Positions 25,340-34,912 are shown, counted from the first letter of the stretch. The stretch: 64,000 bases of DNA from JBEKIK01 sp050013075 (GCA_050013075.1 JBEKFZ010000003.1:1-64000), one strand, 5' to 3'. A program made the numbers and translations. Notes: a model not told the origin generated them from the sequence alone.

Positions 25340-27697
25340 TTAAAATTTCCTTTTCCAAATAAAACGCATCAGACCGTACATGCCTGCCAGAACGAGCATC
25401 AGTAAAGAGGATGGTTCGGGCACCGCGGTTAAAGCGGAACTGCTGGAGAGTGAGGCGGAACTTGATGCGTCGATGGCGTTAATCGCTAGGGTTGATCCCG
25501 CGCCAATGGTCAACACATTTTGACAAATATAATCGGCGGTCAAAGTTGCTCCGCCCGTGACGGTGGTGTCGCCCTCGCCGCTGATTCCGGCCACCGAGAC
25601 AGTGCCGGCCGTTAGATTGAGGCTTCCGGTTGCGTAGTTTACTATCTGCACGTGTTGGGTGGACGTGGTATCATCGGTGAAGGGATCGTTGTTCGAGGCA
25701 TCGACGTTTAGCGTGGCGCCGGAGGCGATGTAAAGCGTGGGCGTGCTTGCGGCCACTGTGGTGCTCGCGATGGCCGTTTGCTGGTAAGAGAGCGTTCCCG
25801 CCAGAACGGTTATCGACGAGTTGTCGCCCCAAATTTGCGATCCGGTGAGGCTCAAGGCGCTCGATCCGGTCTTGGTGAGGGCAAAAGTTCCGCAGTTTAG
25901 CGAGCCGCTTATAAGGATATTGCCGAATCCGCCCGTGCTTGCGTTTGCGCCTAGAGTTACGGCGCCGTTATAAACCGCGGTGGTCGAGGTATTGGTGTTA
26001 GTCAGGGCGCCGCTTCCGCTGTTTCCCGTGCCGTAGATCGTAAGCGACCCAGCGCCGATGGTCGTGCCGTTTAGGTCCAAGGTGCCGCCGCTTTGGACGA
26101 TTGTGCCTCCGGCGTTAGTGCCCAGGGCCGAAGAGTTCGCCAGTTTCAGAAAGCCATTAGTGACGGTTGTGGTTCCCGTATATGTGTTGGAGCCGCTCAG
26201 GATCAGCGTGCCGGACCCGATTTGTTGCACCTTGCCGGAGCCGCTGATAAGATTGGAAACCGTAATAACATCGCTGCGGTTAAAGGCGAGAACGGCGTCG
26301 TCCGCGACCGCGCCCGCGCCCAAGCTGCCGTCGGCGCCGCCGTCGCCGATTTTCAGCGCGCCATTGTGGATGAAGGTCGTTCCCGTATACGTGTTGCTTA
26401 TGGTGCCATTGAGCGTAAGCGTTCCTGACCCGTCTTTGGCCAATCCGCCTGAATTGGATATCAAACCGCTGAGCGTGGCGTTGCCGCTGCCTTGGATAAG
26501 CAAAAGATCGCCGGTGTCTGTGTTAATCGAGCCGGTGACTAACAGGCCGCCTTGGCCGACGTCCCAGATTTGCGAACTGCGCATCACGATGTTACAGGCA
26601 AGAGTTTGTACATCGTCGTCCTTGTTTCTAATGCCCGCCTCTCCGATGGTCAAATAACCCGAAGTGCCCGTGGCTAGGGTGAAGCCGTTTGAGCCGGTCG
26701 CGGCGGCGAATGTGATGCCGGTGACGGTCTGGTTTCCGTTAAGATTGATCGTCAGTTGCGACGTGGATGCGGCATCGAAGAGCACCGAAGCGCAGGTCTT
26801 GACCTTTCCCGAGATTAAAAAGACGTCGGCCGGGACCGCGCCTGCCGACCAATTGCCGCTGCTTCCCCAACTGGTGCTCGAAGAGCTTTTCCACGTGGTG
26901 GTGGGTGGCGTGAGGACGGAGGGCAGGTATCCGTATTTGGCCATGAAGGTCGAAATGTAAGGCAATTCCAAAGCCAGGAAGCTGTCCACGCCTCCGCTGC
27001 CGTCGTTGTAAATGGCGTAATGGTCGCCGACCACGCACAATTCACCCGTGCTGGCGACCGCGAATGTTGGGCTGCCGGAATCGCCGGAGACAACTGTAGC
27101 GCGGCCGGTAGTGGTCGTATCGAAATTATACTTTAAGTAATACCCTGAATCGCCGGAAAATTGCACGATGCCGCTTATTGAGTTGGTGCCGATGCGCGCG
27201 GTCCAACCGTACAATAGTAAATTATTGTATGCGGTATAATAAGGGGAACTGCTGTAGCCCAGGAAAAGAATGGGATATGAGGTGATGTTGCTGGAGACGG
27301 GAGAATTGAGGACGGCGATGGCCAGATCGCTGCCTATAATAAGTTGCCCGGAAACGGATGCGACGGTGTTGCTATAGAGCGTGCCGTTGCCCGTCGTGAA
27401 ATTGATCGTGCTACCCACTGCGGGAGTATAATGATTGGCATACAGAATAAACTGCGAGCCGAGCAAGGCAAAACTTTGAGTGTAGTTGGTTGCGCTCCAG
27501 CCCACGCCCGACCAGTTGTAACCTAGTCCGATGAAACTGCTGCTGGTGTTGTTTATCGGAGCGGAAGGATACCCGGAACTGAAACGATCATAAGCCGCCG
27601 AGGTGTAGCCGTTAATGTTAAGAGCGGATGCCAACGAAGAAAGCACAAGAATTCCAACCAAGCCCCCAGCCGCTTTTGTGCTTGCCGATTTCCACAT
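25340..27697 (-). CDS. Trypsin-like protease domain with autotransporter-type repeats and PEP-CTERM anchor
   Basis: This 785-residue protein has a signal peptide (about 1-25), then a trypsin-like fold at about 50-260 with all three catalytic residues placeable: His89 in YANHY, Asp124 in GSDLAIAVL, and Ser207 in VSGDSGSPTF. Residues 280-700 are Ser/Thr/Gly-rich with autotransporter-associated strand repeats (two clear units carry NTYTGTT, near 445 and 515), which form a beta-helix passenger in known proteins. A PEP-CTERM tail ends it: AVPEPSSLLM, a hydrophobic helix, then WKRKF. It is thus a large envelope-anchored putative protease with a fibrous stalk. The ATG at 27697 directly precedes the basic n-region. 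The gene stands alone. Confidence 0.9.
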   Translation of the reverse strand: MWKSASTKAAGGLVGILVLSSLASALNINGYTSAAYDRFSSGYPSAPINNTSSSFIGLGYNWSGVGWSATNYTQSFALLGSQFILYANHYTPAVGSTINFTTGNGTLYSNTVASVSGQLIIGSDLAIAVLNSPVSSNITSYPILFLGYSSSPYYTAYNNLLLYGWTARIGTNSISGIVQFSGDSGYYLKYNFDTTTTGRATVVSGDSGSPTFAVASTGELCVVGDHYAIYNDGSGGVDSFLALELPYISTFMAKYGYLPSVLTPPTTTWKSSSSTSWGSSGNWSAGAVPADVFLISGKVKTCASVLFDAASTSQLTINLNGNQTVTGITFAAATGSNGFTLATGTSGYLTIGEAGIRNKDDDVQTLACNIVMRSSQIWDVGQGGLLVTGSINTDTGDLLLIQGSGNATLSGLISNSGGLAKDGSGTLTLNGTISNTYTGTTFIHNGALKIGDGGADGSLGAGAVADDAVLAFNRSDVITVSNLISGSGKVQQIGSGTLILSGSNTYTGTTTVTNGFLKLANSSALGTNAGGTIVQSGGTLDLNGTTIGAGSLTIYGTGNSGSGALTNTNTSTTAVYNGAVTLGANASTGGFGNILISGSLNCGTFALTKTGSSALSLTGSQIWGDNSSITVLAGTLSYQQTAIASTTVAASTPTLYIASGATLNVDASNNDPFTDDTTSTQHVQIVNYATGSLNLTAGTVSVAGISGEGDTTVTGGATLTADYICQNVLTIGAGSTLAINAIDASSSASLSSSSALTAVPEPSSLLMLVLAGMYGLMRFIWKRKF

Positions 27698-28029
27698 GGT
27701 TGCCAGTTCCGAATGGTGCAGGGAGGGAATCTTCTACAGAAACAAGTTGCATGCAAATATCTACTTTAGCCAACTTCATTTTAACTAAAAGTCCCAATTT
27801 TACAAGGAGTTGACACGAAAAGACCTATAAAAGAGAATAAAACGAAAAATTGCCAGGGGGTTAGATTCCTCCCGGGCTTGTAGAGCTTGTCGTAACCCGC
27901 ATTTTGCGATTAAGTCCTAGGAGAAATACGATCGTTTCAACCTTCAGGGTAGTTTGGCAACAGTCCGGCGATTTATCCCCGGTTGGGCGGGATATCCGAC
28001 AATTCTCTTTCCAGTCTCGTAAAGATGCT
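27698..28029. other. Gene-free stretch
   Basis: I see no gene or strong signal here. It should contain the promoter of the leftward protease gene at 25340-27697 and the 3' untranslated end of the giant TPR gene. Confidence 0.4.
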
Positions 28030-31000
28030 TCAGTCGGATGCGCTTTTTTTATCATCTACCGCCGTACCCAGTTCCTGGGCGAGTTTTTTTAGTTTTTCAT
28101 AAGCGGGAATTTCCGGGTTTTCCAGCATTTCTTTGGTCAGCCCTGCCTTCAGAGCCTGCTGCATGGCTGAGGAGGCGGCATACGGTTGATTGCCTAGATG
28201 AAGGGCTTGGGCTTGATGGAATAATCGCACGGGAGTGGCGGCGTCGGCGACGGCTTCATCCATGTCCTTAATGGCTTTTTCGGCGTTGCCTTGCGCGATA
28301 TAGACGCAAGCCCGGGTATCCAACATCGAAGCCAGATGTCCGGATAATTCAATCGCTTTGTTAATCAGCGACAAAGCTTCATCAAGTTTTTTATTTTGCA
28401 GGGTCAGCAGCACGGCGAGGTTGTTCATTGCCACGGCGTGCCCGGGGTTTTTATCCAAAATTTCCCGATAAAAATTTTCGGCTTCAGTGTAACGGCCCTG
28501 AGTGACGCGTATATCGCCGAGGGTTAGGAGGATGCCGGGGTGGTTTTCGAATTTGGTCCGCGCATCCGCTAATACTTTTTCCACCCGTTGCACTATCTCC
28601 TTGGATTTCTTTTCACGCTGAATGATATTCATGCAGACCTGGGCGACGGATATGGAGTCGCTATTCTGCCAGGTTTGTTCCAGTATGTTTACGGCATCAT
28701 CGGTCTGATCTTGGCGGATGAAAAACATAACCAAGTCCATGGATTGTGAAGGGTGTTCGTCGACGAATTGCCTGTAGAACGTCTCCGCAGTCCGGATATA
28801 ATGCTCAGCCATTGTTTTTTGGTCGGGATTCTTCTTCATCTGCTCGGTTATTTCCTCCATGGCTTCCGCCATCATGAGGATGCGTTTGGAACGGTCGGGC
28901 GGTACGGCGTTTTTCATGTCGACGAAGCTCTTCATCAACTCGAGCGCGTCGTCAAACTGGTTGCGCCGGGCCATAATCTGGGCTTGGAGAACGACAGTGG
29001 CGGCGGCGTGCGAAAAATCCTTCACCAACTTTTGCAAATACAGCTCGGCGCTGGATACGTCCCCATGTTCCATAAGCGCATTGGTATAGATTGCCAGGTA
29101 GCGGGGATCGCTATCTTGAGAAACGATCAAGTCGCGCAGTATTTTGCTGGCGTTAATCCATGCGGAGTTGTCTTTGCTGTCATTGGCCTCCGTTTTAGAG
29201 GTCGTGGAAGAGTGGGATTGCAATTGTTTTTCGGTGGCCAGGTAAAGCACGGCCAGGTTAAAACGGTCATCGGGCGTGGCTTGTTGTCCTTCCATCATTT
29301 TGGTCAGAATGTTGATGGCTTCATCCTTGCGGCTGCGGCGAGGGTCCGAAGCGGATAATCTCGCCTTGATGCGCATATCGTCGGGCGAATTAGCGGCGGC
29401 GTCCAGGTTCTGTTCAATCAGTTTTCTCGCGGCTTCCATGTTTATAAGGCCGCCTTTGGCCGCGGTGATCAAGGCCAACTGACGGCGCGCCCATAACATA
29501 TTGGCATCGTCTCCTTTAACCTTGCCCTCGATGAACAAGTGCAACAAGGCCTCGGCTTCCACGGTTTTGCCTATCCGTTGATAAAAGTCGGCCACGCTGT
29601 GAACCACGCCCGGATCGTTGGGTTTGGCGGCTAGTGCAAGTTTGTATTGCTCCATAGCCAGATCGTTTTTCTCCACGACTTCGTAGCATTGGGCCAGGGC
29701 GATGGGGGCTTTTTCGGTGGGGATTTTTTTGCGGGCTTGATCAATGACCTCTTCGGCCGCGCTGGTTTTATCCACCGAACTGAGAAATCCCACCAATGAC
29801 ACCCAGACTTCCGCCACGTCGCCTTTCAATTCCACGGCGCGGCGCAGGCTTTTTTCCGCCTCGGCCGCCAGTGCCGTAAAATCTTTGTCGCGCTTTTGCA
29901 TCTTTGCCCGCCGCGCTGCGATCCCCAATATCTGGCCCAGCCATAGATGCTCCTTGTACTCGTCGGATTTTTCGGAAACAGCCTGATGGGCTTTTGCCAC
30001 GGCCAGGTCGAATTCACCTTTTTGGAATAACAATTCCACCCATAGACGGGTTAATTCGGGCGTGAAGGGGACTTGCAGGCGATCTAACTGGCGGAGCAGT
30101 TTGTCCGCATCCGAGTAGCGCTGCTTCTGGAAGAGAATTTGCACGGTGCGGCGTATCGCCGCGGGACCATGTTCTCCCATGCCGATGGCTTCCTGATAGT
30201 GTTTTAATGCCTGATCGGTTTTATTCTGCTGGTCGTAAATGGTTCCTATGAATAAGGGGATGCGCGACCAGGAGGGACGCAAATCGCGGGCCTGCGCCAG
30301 GTTTTGCAGGGCTTCTTCAAACAGGCCGGGATTGTTCTCTTTCATGGCCTTAATGGATAACAGCCGGGCTTGGCCAAACAGCCATAGAGGCCCTTCCCCT
30401 TCCACTTTTTTCACGTCTTTTAATGCATCTTCCAGTCCGGCCAAGTCCTGGTTGTTTGCCGCTTGCTCCAATCGCAAAAACTGAACCTCCAGGTTGTTTA
30501 CGTCCTTCTGGGAGAGCAAATCGATATATTGTTTGACAAGTTTGACGTCGCCTGTCCGGCGGGCGGCGTTTAAAAGGCCGTTCCATAGCCGTATCCGGTC
30601 GGCATCGGAAAAACCTTCGATGTTTTCACCCAGTTTCGTCAAATACTCTCCGGCCTTGTTATCGTAGCGTTGCAATGAGTATTCGCAGCGGGCCAAACGC
30701 AAATCCGGGGAATCGCCCATTTGTTTTTCGAAATCGGCAAGAATTTTTTCGGCTTGGTCCCATTTCTTCTGTAATGCGGCGAGCGAGACCATCGCTTTCC
30801 AGAACTCGATTTGCTTGGGATTTTTCTGATGCGCTTTTTGCAACAGTTTTTCGGCATCTTCATTGCGATTCTGCGCGTGAAGAACCTCAGTGCGCAAAAG
30901 GGGGATTTGCTCGGAGTCGGGATTGGCTTTTTCCGCCTCGGCAAGTACTTTTTCCACTTGATCCCAGTTTTGCTCGTTGGCGCTGCGTTGCATATTCTGC

Positions 31001-32481
31001 CTGATCAAAAGGCTGGCAAAGGAAATCAGCCCGCTAGCGGGCATCTTTTTCTGCCTGATTAAAGTGGCTTCCTCATTCACGGCCTCGTCCACCCGGCCCG
31101 ATGCGAGCAGGGCGTCCGTAAGTCCTTGTCGCGCGGGCGCGGAAAACGGATCGGCGGCCAGCACTCGCTGGTAAGCGCTGATTTGCTGATCCACGTTGCG
31201 CAACTGTCCGTAGCAATATCCCAAACTCAAGTCCGCCTGCTTGTGCAAAGTCGGCCAGTAGACCAGGGAAGATCGCACTTTCTCAAAGCGGCGGGCCGCT
31301 TCCGCCCAGTCTTTTTGGGCAAAAGAGATTCTCGCATCGAGATAGTCCAGCCGGGCTTTGTCGATTGCCGTGGCCCGCAATTTCTCGATGGTTTGTTTCG
31401 CCTCGTCGAGATTTTTCAGATCGATAAGCAAATTCGCCTTGAACAAAAGTATCTGGACCGCATCCTTGGTTTCTTTAAGACCCTGATTGAGGATCTCAAG
31501 CGCTTTTTCCTTGTCGCCGGAGTGCATGGTGATCTCGGCCAAGGTGGTATAGATCATGGGCGAATCCTTGTGAACTTCCAGGTTGTGTTCCGTGTATTTG
31601 CGGGCCTGCTCCAATTTGTTTAAGGCCATTGAGCAACTGGCCGCCAGCAGCAACCCGTCCTCGTCATCCGGGGACAATTCCAAGGCCTTCTCGGCGGCCT
31701 TCATGGCCTCCTCCTTGGGATCGATGTCTTTATCAGTGGTCTGTTTGGCCTCTTCCTTGGAATCGATGCTTTCCCAATAATTTCCCAGATAAACGTAGGC
31801 TTTCGCCGAATCGGGGTTGTTTTTAACCAGGTTTAGCATGCAATTGTATGCCTCTTTGGGCTTATCCAGACCTTTGCGCAGCACGTTGGCCAATTGGGGA
31901 TAAGTGTCGATCTGTTTCGGCGAATATTCGATGGCCTTTTCGAAGGATTTCTGGGCATTTTCGTATTCGCGGGTGGCCGCTTCACACTGTCCAGAAAGCT
32001 GCAGCAACTCGGGATTGTCCGGAGACTCCTTAAGCAAGTATTGTATGTGCTCCAGGGCATCCTTGAAACGCCCTACACGCACATCCATTAGCAGGCTGAT
32101 AAGTTTCCGCCGGGCCTTAATGCGCGTGTTATCCTCGCGGACCACCTTGTCGAGCGAATTAAATGCCTGGTTGAAAGTCTTTCCATCGACGACATGATCG
32201 GCTAGGAGAATACCCAACTCTTCCATCCTATCCAGGTCGTGCGTCCTGAAGGAGAGGTACCATCCCAGATTTTTCACCTGCTTATCCAGCGCTTTTGCCG
32301 CTTCCTCCGGTTTTTTATCCTTCTTCGCATTCTCCACTTCTTGCTTGGCAAGATCGGCTTGTTCGAGGAAGAAACCGGCGTTACGGTACTGTTGAATGTA
32401 GTGAATAAAAAACATGCCCGTGCCGCCTACAATTATGATCACGAGCAAAATAACCGCCAACCGCACATTTAAAGTTCTCAC
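28030..32481 (-). CDS. Giant TPR-repeat protein with N-terminal membrane anchor
   Basis: At 1483 residues it is the largest protein in the window. An N-terminal membrane helix (about 8-28, VILLVIIIVGGTGMFFIHYI) leaves the rest outside the cytoplasm. Nearly all of residues 100-1460 are tetratricopeptide repeats, for instance ALEHIQYLLKESPDNPELL, AQKSFEKAIEYSPKQIDTY, and near the end AENFYREILDKNPGHAVAMN. In PEP-CTERM bacteria a large TPR protein (PrsT-like) often accompanies the exosortase and polysaccharide genes; this one has no lipobox, so I only note the parallel. It may serve as a scaffold for the export or glycan machinery. A VanZ-like gene lies 147 bases upstream on the same strand. Confidence 0.85.
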   Translation of the reverse strand: MRTLNVRLAVILLVIIIVGGTGMFFIHYIQQYRNAGFFLEQADLAKQEVENAKKDKKPEEAAKALDKQVKNLGWYLSFRTHDLDRMEELGILLADHVVDGKTFNQAFNSLDKVVREDNTRIKARRKLISLLMDVRVGRFKDALEHIQYLLKESPDNPELLQLSGQCEAATREYENAQKSFEKAIEYSPKQIDTYPQLANVLRKGLDKPKEAYNCMLNLVKNNPDSAKAYVYLGNYWESIDSKEEAKQTTDKDIDPKEEAMKAAEKALELSPDDEDGLLLAASCSMALNKLEQARKYTEHNLEVHKDSPMIYTTLAEITMHSGDKEKALEILNQGLKETKDAVQILLFKANLLIDLKNLDEAKQTIEKLRATAIDKARLDYLDARISFAQKDWAEAARRFEKVRSSLVYWPTLHKQADLSLGYCYGQLRNVDQQISAYQRVLAADPFSAPARQGLTDALLASGRVDEAVNEEATLIRQKKMPASGLISFASLLIRQNMQRSANEQNWDQVEKVLAEAEKANPDSEQIPLLRTEVLHAQNRNEDAEKLLQKAHQKNPKQIEFWKAMVSLAALQKKWDQAEKILADFEKQMGDSPDLRLARCEYSLQRYDNKAGEYLTKLGENIEGFSDADRIRLWNGLLNAARRTGDVKLVKQYIDLLSQKDVNNLEVQFLRLEQAANNQDLAGLEDALKDVKKVEGEGPLWLFGQARLLSIKAMKENNPGLFEEALQNLAQARDLRPSWSRIPLFIGTIYDQQNKTDQALKHYQEAIGMGEHGPAAIRRTVQILFQKQRYSDADKLLRQLDRLQVPFTPELTRLWVELLFQKGEFDLAVAKAHQAVSEKSDEYKEHLWLGQILGIAARRAKMQKRDKDFTALAAEAEKSLRRAVELKGDVAEVWVSLVGFLSSVDKTSAAEEVIDQARKKIPTEKAPIALAQCYEVVEKNDLAMEQYKLALAAKPNDPGVVHSVADFYQRIGKTVEAEALLHLFIEGKVKGDDANMLWARRQLALITAAKGGLINMEAARKLIEQNLDAAANSPDDMRIKARLSASDPRRSRKDEAINILTKMMEGQQATPDDRFNLAVLYLATEKQLQSHSSTTSKTEANDSKDNSAWINASKILRDLIVSQDSDPRYLAIYTNALMEHGDVSSAELYLQKLVKDFSHAAATVVLQAQIMARRNQFDDALELMKSFVDMKNAVPPDRSKRILMMAEAMEEITEQMKKNPDQKTMAEHYIRTAETFYRQFVDEHPSQSMDLVMFFIRQDQTDDAVNILEQTWQNSDSISVAQVCMNIIQREKKSKEIVQRVEKVLADARTKFENHPGILLTLGDIRVTQGRYTEAENFYREILDKNPGHAVAMNNLAVLLTLQNKKLDEALSLINKAIELSGHLASMLDTRACVYIAQGNAEKAIKDMDEAVADAATPVRLFHQAQALHLGNQPYAASSAMQQALKAGLTKEMLENPEIPAYEKLKKLAQELGTAVDDKKSASD

Positions 32482-32628
32482 GAGTTCACCTCGTTTAAAT
32501 AGTTACCGTAAAAAATGAGAAGGGATATCCAAACTTATATTATACAAAATATTTCCGTCATGCGCCCACCCGGCAATCAGAAAGTACATAAGGACCATGA
32601 TTGATTTTCATACCAGTATTAAAAAGTG

Positions 32629-33051
32629 CTAAGAAGAACTGGGAAGTTCAAGAGTTTCATTCTTTCGCATCATTCGCAAGAGGAAAATTACAAGCCAAAA
32701 GCAGGTGAAACCGATCGCAATTCCGCCTAAATCTCGAAACCAATCCGCCCATTTTGGAGTCCTGGGCGGGTTAAATCCCTGAATAATTTCGGTTGCTCCC
32801 CCATAAATCGCTAATGTCAGCAAAATACCCCATCGGGGCAGGGGAAAACATGCGGTAAAAACTAGCAAAGATAAAACGGTAAAACTGAGTATATGGGCAT
32901 AGGGCATCAGTATTTGTAAAAACTCAGGTATGTTGCCCGAAGTGCCAATCCAACGTTCGGGATGTTGGCTGAGTAAAAGAATGGACAAATATATCCAATA
33001 AACAAAAAAAACTATCCTCATAATCATTATTACGTAAAAATGTTTGAACAC
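32629..33051 (-). CDS. VanZ-like membrane protein
   Basis: The 140-residue protein has about four membrane helices: residues 10-26, 45-66, 72-90 and 110-127. The second half shows the VanZ pattern (ILTLAIYGGATEIIQGFNPPR, then KWADWFRDLGGIAIG), where a conserved acidic/Gln pair and DLxxNxxG-like motif lie in the membrane. VanZ-family proteins are often found beside exosortase or polysaccharide genes; the founding member gives teicoplanin tolerance. The start is uncertain: GTG 33051 or ATG 33027 or 33021, none with a clear ribosome binding site. It could be co-transcribed with the giant TPR gene 147 bases downstream. A promoter with a palindrome lies upstream. Confidence 0.8.
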   Translation of the reverse strand: MFKHFYVIMIMRIVFFVYWIYLSILLLSQHPERWIGTSGNIPEFLQILMPYAHILSFTVLSLLVFTACFPLPRWGILLTLAIYGGATEIIQGFNPPRTPKWADWFRDLGGIAIGFTCFWLVIFLLRMMRKNETLELPSSS

Positions 33052-33104
33052 GGCTAGTTATTCTAGGAAAAGGTAGTTGTCGTCCTGGGAAAAAGCCTTT
33101 ATAG

Positions 33105-33131
33105 ATTATAGCACGTAACATCTACGTGCTA
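33105..33131 (-). promoter_or_regulatory. Candidate promoter with overlapping palindromic operator
   Basis: On the minus strand TATAAT (33105-33110) is preceded, at a 17-base spacing, by a weak TTTAGC. The 9-base perfect inverted repeat TAGCACGTA / TACGTGCTA (33109-33117 and 33123-33131) fills the spacer, a common layout for a repressor site. It would drive the VanZ-like gene, about 54 bases to the left. Confidence 0.45.
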
Positions 33132-33261
33132 AATATATAGTGAGTTCATCGTTTTTTTGGCGATTTGCCTTCCGTACGCGGATATTAACGACTGGAAGAG
33201 TTTCACCTATGATTATTAGTATAATCATTAAATAACGATCATTCTATTTGGGCATAAAAAC

Positions 33262-33295
33262 AAAAAAAGGCAAGCCCAGGAAAGACTTGCCATTT
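33262..33295 (-). terminator. Terminator of a PEP-CTERM gene
   Basis: On the minus strand GGCAAG and CTTGCC pair around a short loop (33269-33291) and are followed by a seven-T run (complement of 33262-33268). It lies 60 bases after the stop codon of the gene at 33356. Confidence 0.75.
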
Positions 33296-33355
33296 TGGAA
33301 CAAAAATCTATCTAATTTCGCGTAAAGGATGGCTCTTAGCGGCTTGGGGAGGCAT

Positions 33356-34153
33356 TTATTTCTTACGTTGACGGTGATGAACATAGAAACCCAAGCCCAT
33401 CAATCCGGATAGCATTAATAGGAAAGTTGCCGGCTCGGGGACCCCAGTGCTAATGGAATTGATGCTGAGGTCGGCATCAGGATAGTTAGTGCCGTCAATA
33501 ATAAACTTGATGGCGCCGACATTGCTGAAATCGGCCCCGCTGCCGCTTGAGACGATGAATTGAGAAAAACCGAGATATTGAAGGCCGATTCCGGATGGCT
33601 TGCCCTGAAACACGCCTTGGTAATACGAGGAGTTAGTTGCATTGGTATAGACTTCCACGCGGAATGATATAGGCAGATCGATGTCCGTCATATCAGTTAC
33701 GAATCCGGTGGCGCCGCCTGCGGTCAAATTAGCCCCCAGGGCGTAAGCATTCAGGCCAGTCGTGGTATCGCCATCCCATATGAGAGTCAGCTTGGCGCAT
33801 GTACCAGGCCCTTGGGCAAAGTCCATTGTTCCGCTGTTGCTTAAATTAACAGTGGAATAAGAAATACCGAGGCCGTTTGCGTAAGCTAATGTGGCATCGC
33901 GAGAGCCGCCAATAATATCGCCGGTTGGACCCGTGTTAAAATCAGTCACATTTGCTCCGGCAGGAAACATGAAAAGGGGCTGAGATTTATAGCTGACATT
34001 GAATGAATCAATGATCAGTGTTGCATAAGCGTTGCCGCTTAAAAACACGGCCAAGACGCACGCCAATGCCGTGAATTTAGCGACACCCGGAAGTGCGCGC
34101 GCCTTGATTTTTTTACCAATGGAATAGGTGCATAAAGAATTGTCCGACCTCAT
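33356..34153 (-). CDS. PEP-CTERM sorting domain protein
   Basis: From ATG 34153 (AGGAGG five bases upstream) the product has 265 residues. The n-region of about 28 residues is basic and long, followed by a hydrophobic signal segment ending near NAYA (residue 44). The body is beta-rich and without a recognised domain (SFNVSYKSQPLFMF, GISYSTVNLSNSG, FRVEVYTNATNSSYY). The tail VPEPATFLLML, hydrophobic helix, HHRQRKK is a PEP-CTERM signal. An earlier GTG at 34174 is rejected because it sits in the ribosome-binding hairpin. The same 5' leader precedes the next gene at 34268-34654. Confidence 0.85.
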   Translation of the reverse strand: MRSDNSLCTYSIGKKIKARALPGVAKFTALACVLAVFLSGNAYATLIIDSFNVSYKSQPLFMFPAGANVTDFNTGPTGDIIGGSRDATLAYANGLGISYSTVNLSNSGTMDFAQGPGTCAKLTLIWDGDTTTGLNAYALGANLTAGGATGFVTDMTDIDLPISFRVEVYTNATNSSYYQGVFQGKPSGIGLQYLGFSQFIVSSGSGADFSNVGAIKFIIDGTNYPDADLSINSISTGVPEPATFLLMLSGLMGLGFYVHHRQRKK

Positions 34154-34181
34154 CGCTGCCTCCTGGGCGTTCACGCCCGGT
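34154..34181 (-). promoter_or_regulatory. Hairpin abutting the ribosome binding site, shared with the neighbour gene
   Basis: On the minus strand GGGCGT GA ACGCCC (34165-34178) is a perfect hairpin that ends directly at AGGAGG (34159-34164), five bases before the ATG. The gene at 34268-34654 has nearly the same leader, GGGCATAAACACCCAGGAGGCAG (in part), with a weakened stem. It could affect translation initiation. Confidence 0.5.
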
Positions 34182-34267
34182 TGATAATTACATAATGATG
34201 TTGACCAACGCCGCTAAAACGCGAATAAAAAACTCAACTGCTCTACCATGTTTTCTCTTGTCTGGCT

Positions 34268-34654
34268 TTAAACCGGACAAGAGAATTGATGTTCTAATGT
34301 TTCGCTAAGTGTGTTGCTGGAAATCGATGCTATTACGTATGATGCGGAATTATTATTTGTCTGTTTGCACCCGGCTGGATCGTAACTCTCGACGGCCGAT
34401 GAAGATTTGAAAGCGAAATTAGAAAACCAAAGAGCATCACTAGCCACGCCCTGAGCGGATTGAGGCAAAAGTTCCGAAGAAATCGGAGATGAGAAAAGGG
34501 CCGGTTCTTCTTGGATGTTTGTGATATCTACGCGGATAACATTAACCGGCGTACAAAAAAGGATGGATTCAAAAGTCCGCGAAGGATTATTCTGCACCGC
34601 GCATATTACAAGCGCAGAGAATAAAATCGATTTCGCCGAACTCCGAACTCGCAC
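34268..34654 (-). CDS. Small secreted protein, possibly a decayed relative of the next PEP-CTERM gene
   Basis: The 128-residue product starts at GTG 34654, five bases after an AGGAGG; this matches the leader of the PEP-CTERM gene at 33356-34153 base for base around the start. Residues 1-20 (VRVRSSAKSILFSALVICAV) form a weak signal peptide or membrane segment. The rest is polar, Ser/Asn-rich, with no motif and no PEP-CTERM tail. It might be a truncated relic that kept only the 5' region, or an unrelated gene that shares a duplicated leader. A 10-base inverted repeat (34253-34262 / 34276-34285) surrounds its stop codon. Whether it is expressed is unclear. Confidence 0.45.
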   Translation of the reverse strand: MRVRSSAKSILFSALVICAVQNNPSRTFESILFCTPVNVIRVDITNIQEEPALFSSPISSELLPQSAQGVASDALWFSNFAFKSSSAVESYDPAGCKQTNNNSASYVIASISSNTLSETLEHQFSCPV

Positions 34655-34912
34655 CACTGCCTCCTGGGTGTTTATGCCCGGGCTAAGGATTATCTTATGG
34701 AAATACTAAACTTCCGTCATTCTACATAACCTTTTCACTCTGTCAAGCATTTGCTAAGCATAATTGGGAAATTTTATATTCCCAAACGGTGGGGGCTGAT
34801 CGGGGGGTAAATGTAAGGACATTGTTTTACTTGACTGTTAAATGCTTTTATCCCCAGAAATTCATGGTTTTATGGCCATTATTATGGTCTTTGAATGCAA
34901 AGATCACTAAAT

